Shown here: in pieces, positions 62,839 through 64,000 of the stretch
How the letters are laid out: each line of letters begins with the position of its first letter
Numbering within the stretch: position 1 is the first letter of the stretch
Assembly: GCF_000741525.1 (NCBI RefSeq)
Contig: NZ_JGYP01000002.1
Span: 806,001-870,000, forward strand
DNA from: Bifidobacterium bohemicum DSM 22767
GTDB taxonomy: Bacteria; Actinomycetota; Actinomycetes; Actinomycetales; Bifidobacteriaceae
Direction of reading: 5' to 3'
Length of the DNA: 64,000 nt
Made by a program: the position numbers and the translations under genes
The notes under the pieces: generated by a model
What the model was told of the DNA's origin: nothing
Databases searched by the model: none
What the model saw: only the letters and a program-made list of their open reading frames with translations

Positions 62839-64000
62839 TCAGACAACCGGTACGCCCAGATCGTCGCTGAAATCAATGTCCTTGGTCTCCTTGGTGAACA
62901 CCAGCGCGACGAGGGTCAGCACCGCCGCGAACGCGAGGTAGACGCCCACCATCCACGTACTGCCGCCGGCCGCGCCCCACAACGCGGTGGCGATGATGGG
63001 GGCGAGCGCGGCTCCCAGAATGGAGCTGACGTTGTAGGCGATGGCCGAACCGGTGTAGCGCACGTTGGTCGGGAACATCTCAGGCAACAGCGCGCCCATC
63101 GGTCCGAACGTGAATCCCATGAGGGTGAACCCGATAATCAGGAACAGCTCAACCACTGCCATCCTGCCGAATCCGCCGGACTTGTCATCGAGGAAGAGCG
63201 GGAACATCAACGCGAATATGACGATGGCCACAGTGACGACAAGCAACATCCTGCGCCGGCCGAACCTGTCGGCCAATGGACCGGAGGCCAGTGTGAACAA
63301 CCCGAAGAACACGACACCGGCGATCTGCATGAGCACGAAATGAGTGTATGGGATGTTCAGGCCAGCGGGCGAACCCGGCTTCGGAGGGTTGGGAGCTGTG
63401 CCGTAGGTGAGGCTGAAGGTGGTCATCAGGTAGAACAGCACATAGGTGGCGAGCATCGCGAACGTGCCAAGCACGACAGCCTTGAAGTGGTGGCGCAGCG
63501 TTTGCGCGAGGGGCATCTTGACGACGGCGCCTTGCGATTCCGCCTTCTTGAAGGTCTCGGATTCCACGAGTTTGGAACGCACCCATAGGCCGATGATGAC
63601 CATCACCGCGCTGAAGAGGAACGGGATGCGCCATCCCCATGCGAGGAATGCGTCGGAGGCCATGCCCCGGTCATGCTCGCCCGGCATCGCGAAATTGATG
63701 ATCAGGAACAACCCATTGGCGATGATGAAGCCAATCGGGGCGCCCAGCTGCGGGAATGTGCCATAAAGGGCGCGTTTGTCGGCCGGAGCGTTTTCCGTGG
63801 CCACAAGTGCGGCACCGGACCATTCGCCTCCGAGCGCGAAACCCTGCGTCAAGCGAAGAACCAGCAGGAGGGCCGGTGCCAACAGTCCGATTTGCTGGAA
63901 GGTGGGTAGGCAGCCCGCCAGGAACGTGGCGATTCCCATGGTCAGCAAGGAGACCACCAAGGTCGTCTTGCGACCACGCTTGTCGCCCATATGTCCAAAG
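62839..64000 (-). CDS. MFS metabolite:H+ symporter (MHS family), 5' end cut by window edge
   Basis: The frame stays open to the window edge (FGHMGDKRGRKTTLVV, the loop after TM2), so the start and first two helices are missing. The visible 387 or so residues carry the signatures of the metabolite:H+ symporter family (ProP, ShiA, KgtP and related): RLTQGFALGGEWSGAALVAT in TM4-5, APADKRALYGTFPQLGAPIG, WGWRIPFLFSAVM, a charged central loop (RSKLVESETFKKAESQ), DRFGRRRMLL, and LLPEMFPTNVRYTGSAIAYN near TM10. Family substrates are organic acids, betaines, proline and shikimate; which one applies cannot be told. It is followed by a terminator and is convergent with the sucrose operon. Confidence 0.92.
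   Translation of the reverse strand, partial: FGHMGDKRGRKTTLVVSLLTMGIATFLAGCLPTFQQIGLLAPALLLVLRLTQGFALGGEWSGAALVATENAPADKRALYGTFPQLGAPIGFIIANGLFLIINFAMPGEHDRGMASDAFLAWGWRIPFLFSAVMVIIGLWVRSKLVESETFKKAESQGAVVKMPLAQTLRHHFKAVVLGTFAMLATYVLFYLMTTFSLTYGTAPNPPKPGSPAGLNIPYTHFVLMQIAGVVFFGLFTLASGPLADRFGRRRMLLVVTVAIVIFALMFPLFLDDKSGGFGRMAVVELFLIIGFTLMGFTFGPMGALLPEMFPTNVRYTGSAIAYNVSSILGAALAPIIATALWGAAGGSTWMVGVYLAFAAVLTLVALVFTKETKDIDFSDDLGVPVV

Overview
The window is a chromosomal segment from a high-G+C Gram-positive actinobacterium, most likely Bifidobacterium or a close relative. Pointers are the codon usage of the core genes, a LacI/sucrose-permease/GH32 cassette, a sortase-dependent pilus operon of bifidobacterial type, DUF6541 membrane proteins and TANNNT promoters placed so that transcripts would be leaderless. 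A mevalonate-pathway gene cluster is present. From general knowledge, most human bifidobacteria use the MEP pathway and mevalonate genes are commoner in insect-associated lineages; the species is therefore inference only.

Layout. (1) 0-5.2 kb: two tandem nucleoside hydrolase + MFS transporter units, separated by terminators and a strong promoter with a LacI-type operator. (2) 5.3-7.5 kb: a YwiC-like membrane protein and a 3-methyladenine DNA glycosylase. (3) 7.6-13.0 kb, minus strand: mevalonate kinase, diphosphomevalonate decarboxylase and a single ORF fusing phosphomevalonate kinase to type 2 IPP isomerase; together they turn mevalonate into IPP/DMAPP. (4) 13.2-38 kb: a surface polysaccharide locus with rmlB, several GT2 and one GT4 glycosyltransferases, two acyltransferase-3 proteins, two DUF6541 membrane proteins, a Wzm/Wzt-type ABC exporter, a LicD-family protein and two DUF6020-like membrane proteins. 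The part from about 26 to 41 kb is visibly A+T-richer than its surroundings and carries duplications, frameshifts and gene remnants, which suggests acquired and still evolving DNA.

(5) 38.1-42.2 kb: a secreted GH25 lysozyme with nine ricin-type repeats, a small unknown protein and tRNA-Ser(GGA). A repeat-rich stretch follows. (6) 42.8-49.0 kb, minus strand: a pilus operon with LPFTG tip protein, LPLTG backbone pilin and class C sortase. (7) 49.8-53.3 kb: ftsY, a TetR regulator with a long tail, a GT2 glycosyltransferase and tRNA-Lys(TTT). (8) 53.7-58.1 kb: a large UPF1-like SF1 helicase split into two overlapping frames, and a YisL-family membrane protein. (9) 58.3-62.5 kb: a LacI regulator, an oligosaccharide:H+ symporter and a GH32 beta-fructofuranosidase, with two operator-like sites around the promoter. 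(10) 62.8 kb to the end: an MHS-family transporter cut by the window edge.

The most unusual features are the kinase-isomerase fusion, low-complexity insertions in many otherwise conserved enzymes, two DUF6020 paralogs that are both out of frame near A-runs, a duplicated DUF6020-GT2 gene pair, the split helicase, a hairpin repeat after tRNA-Ser, and a G10 tract between the divergent ftsY and tetR promoters. No CRISPR array, rRNA operon, transposase or integrase was seen. Start sites were chosen by ribosome-binding sites or leaderless promoter spacing and often differ from the longest reading frame.
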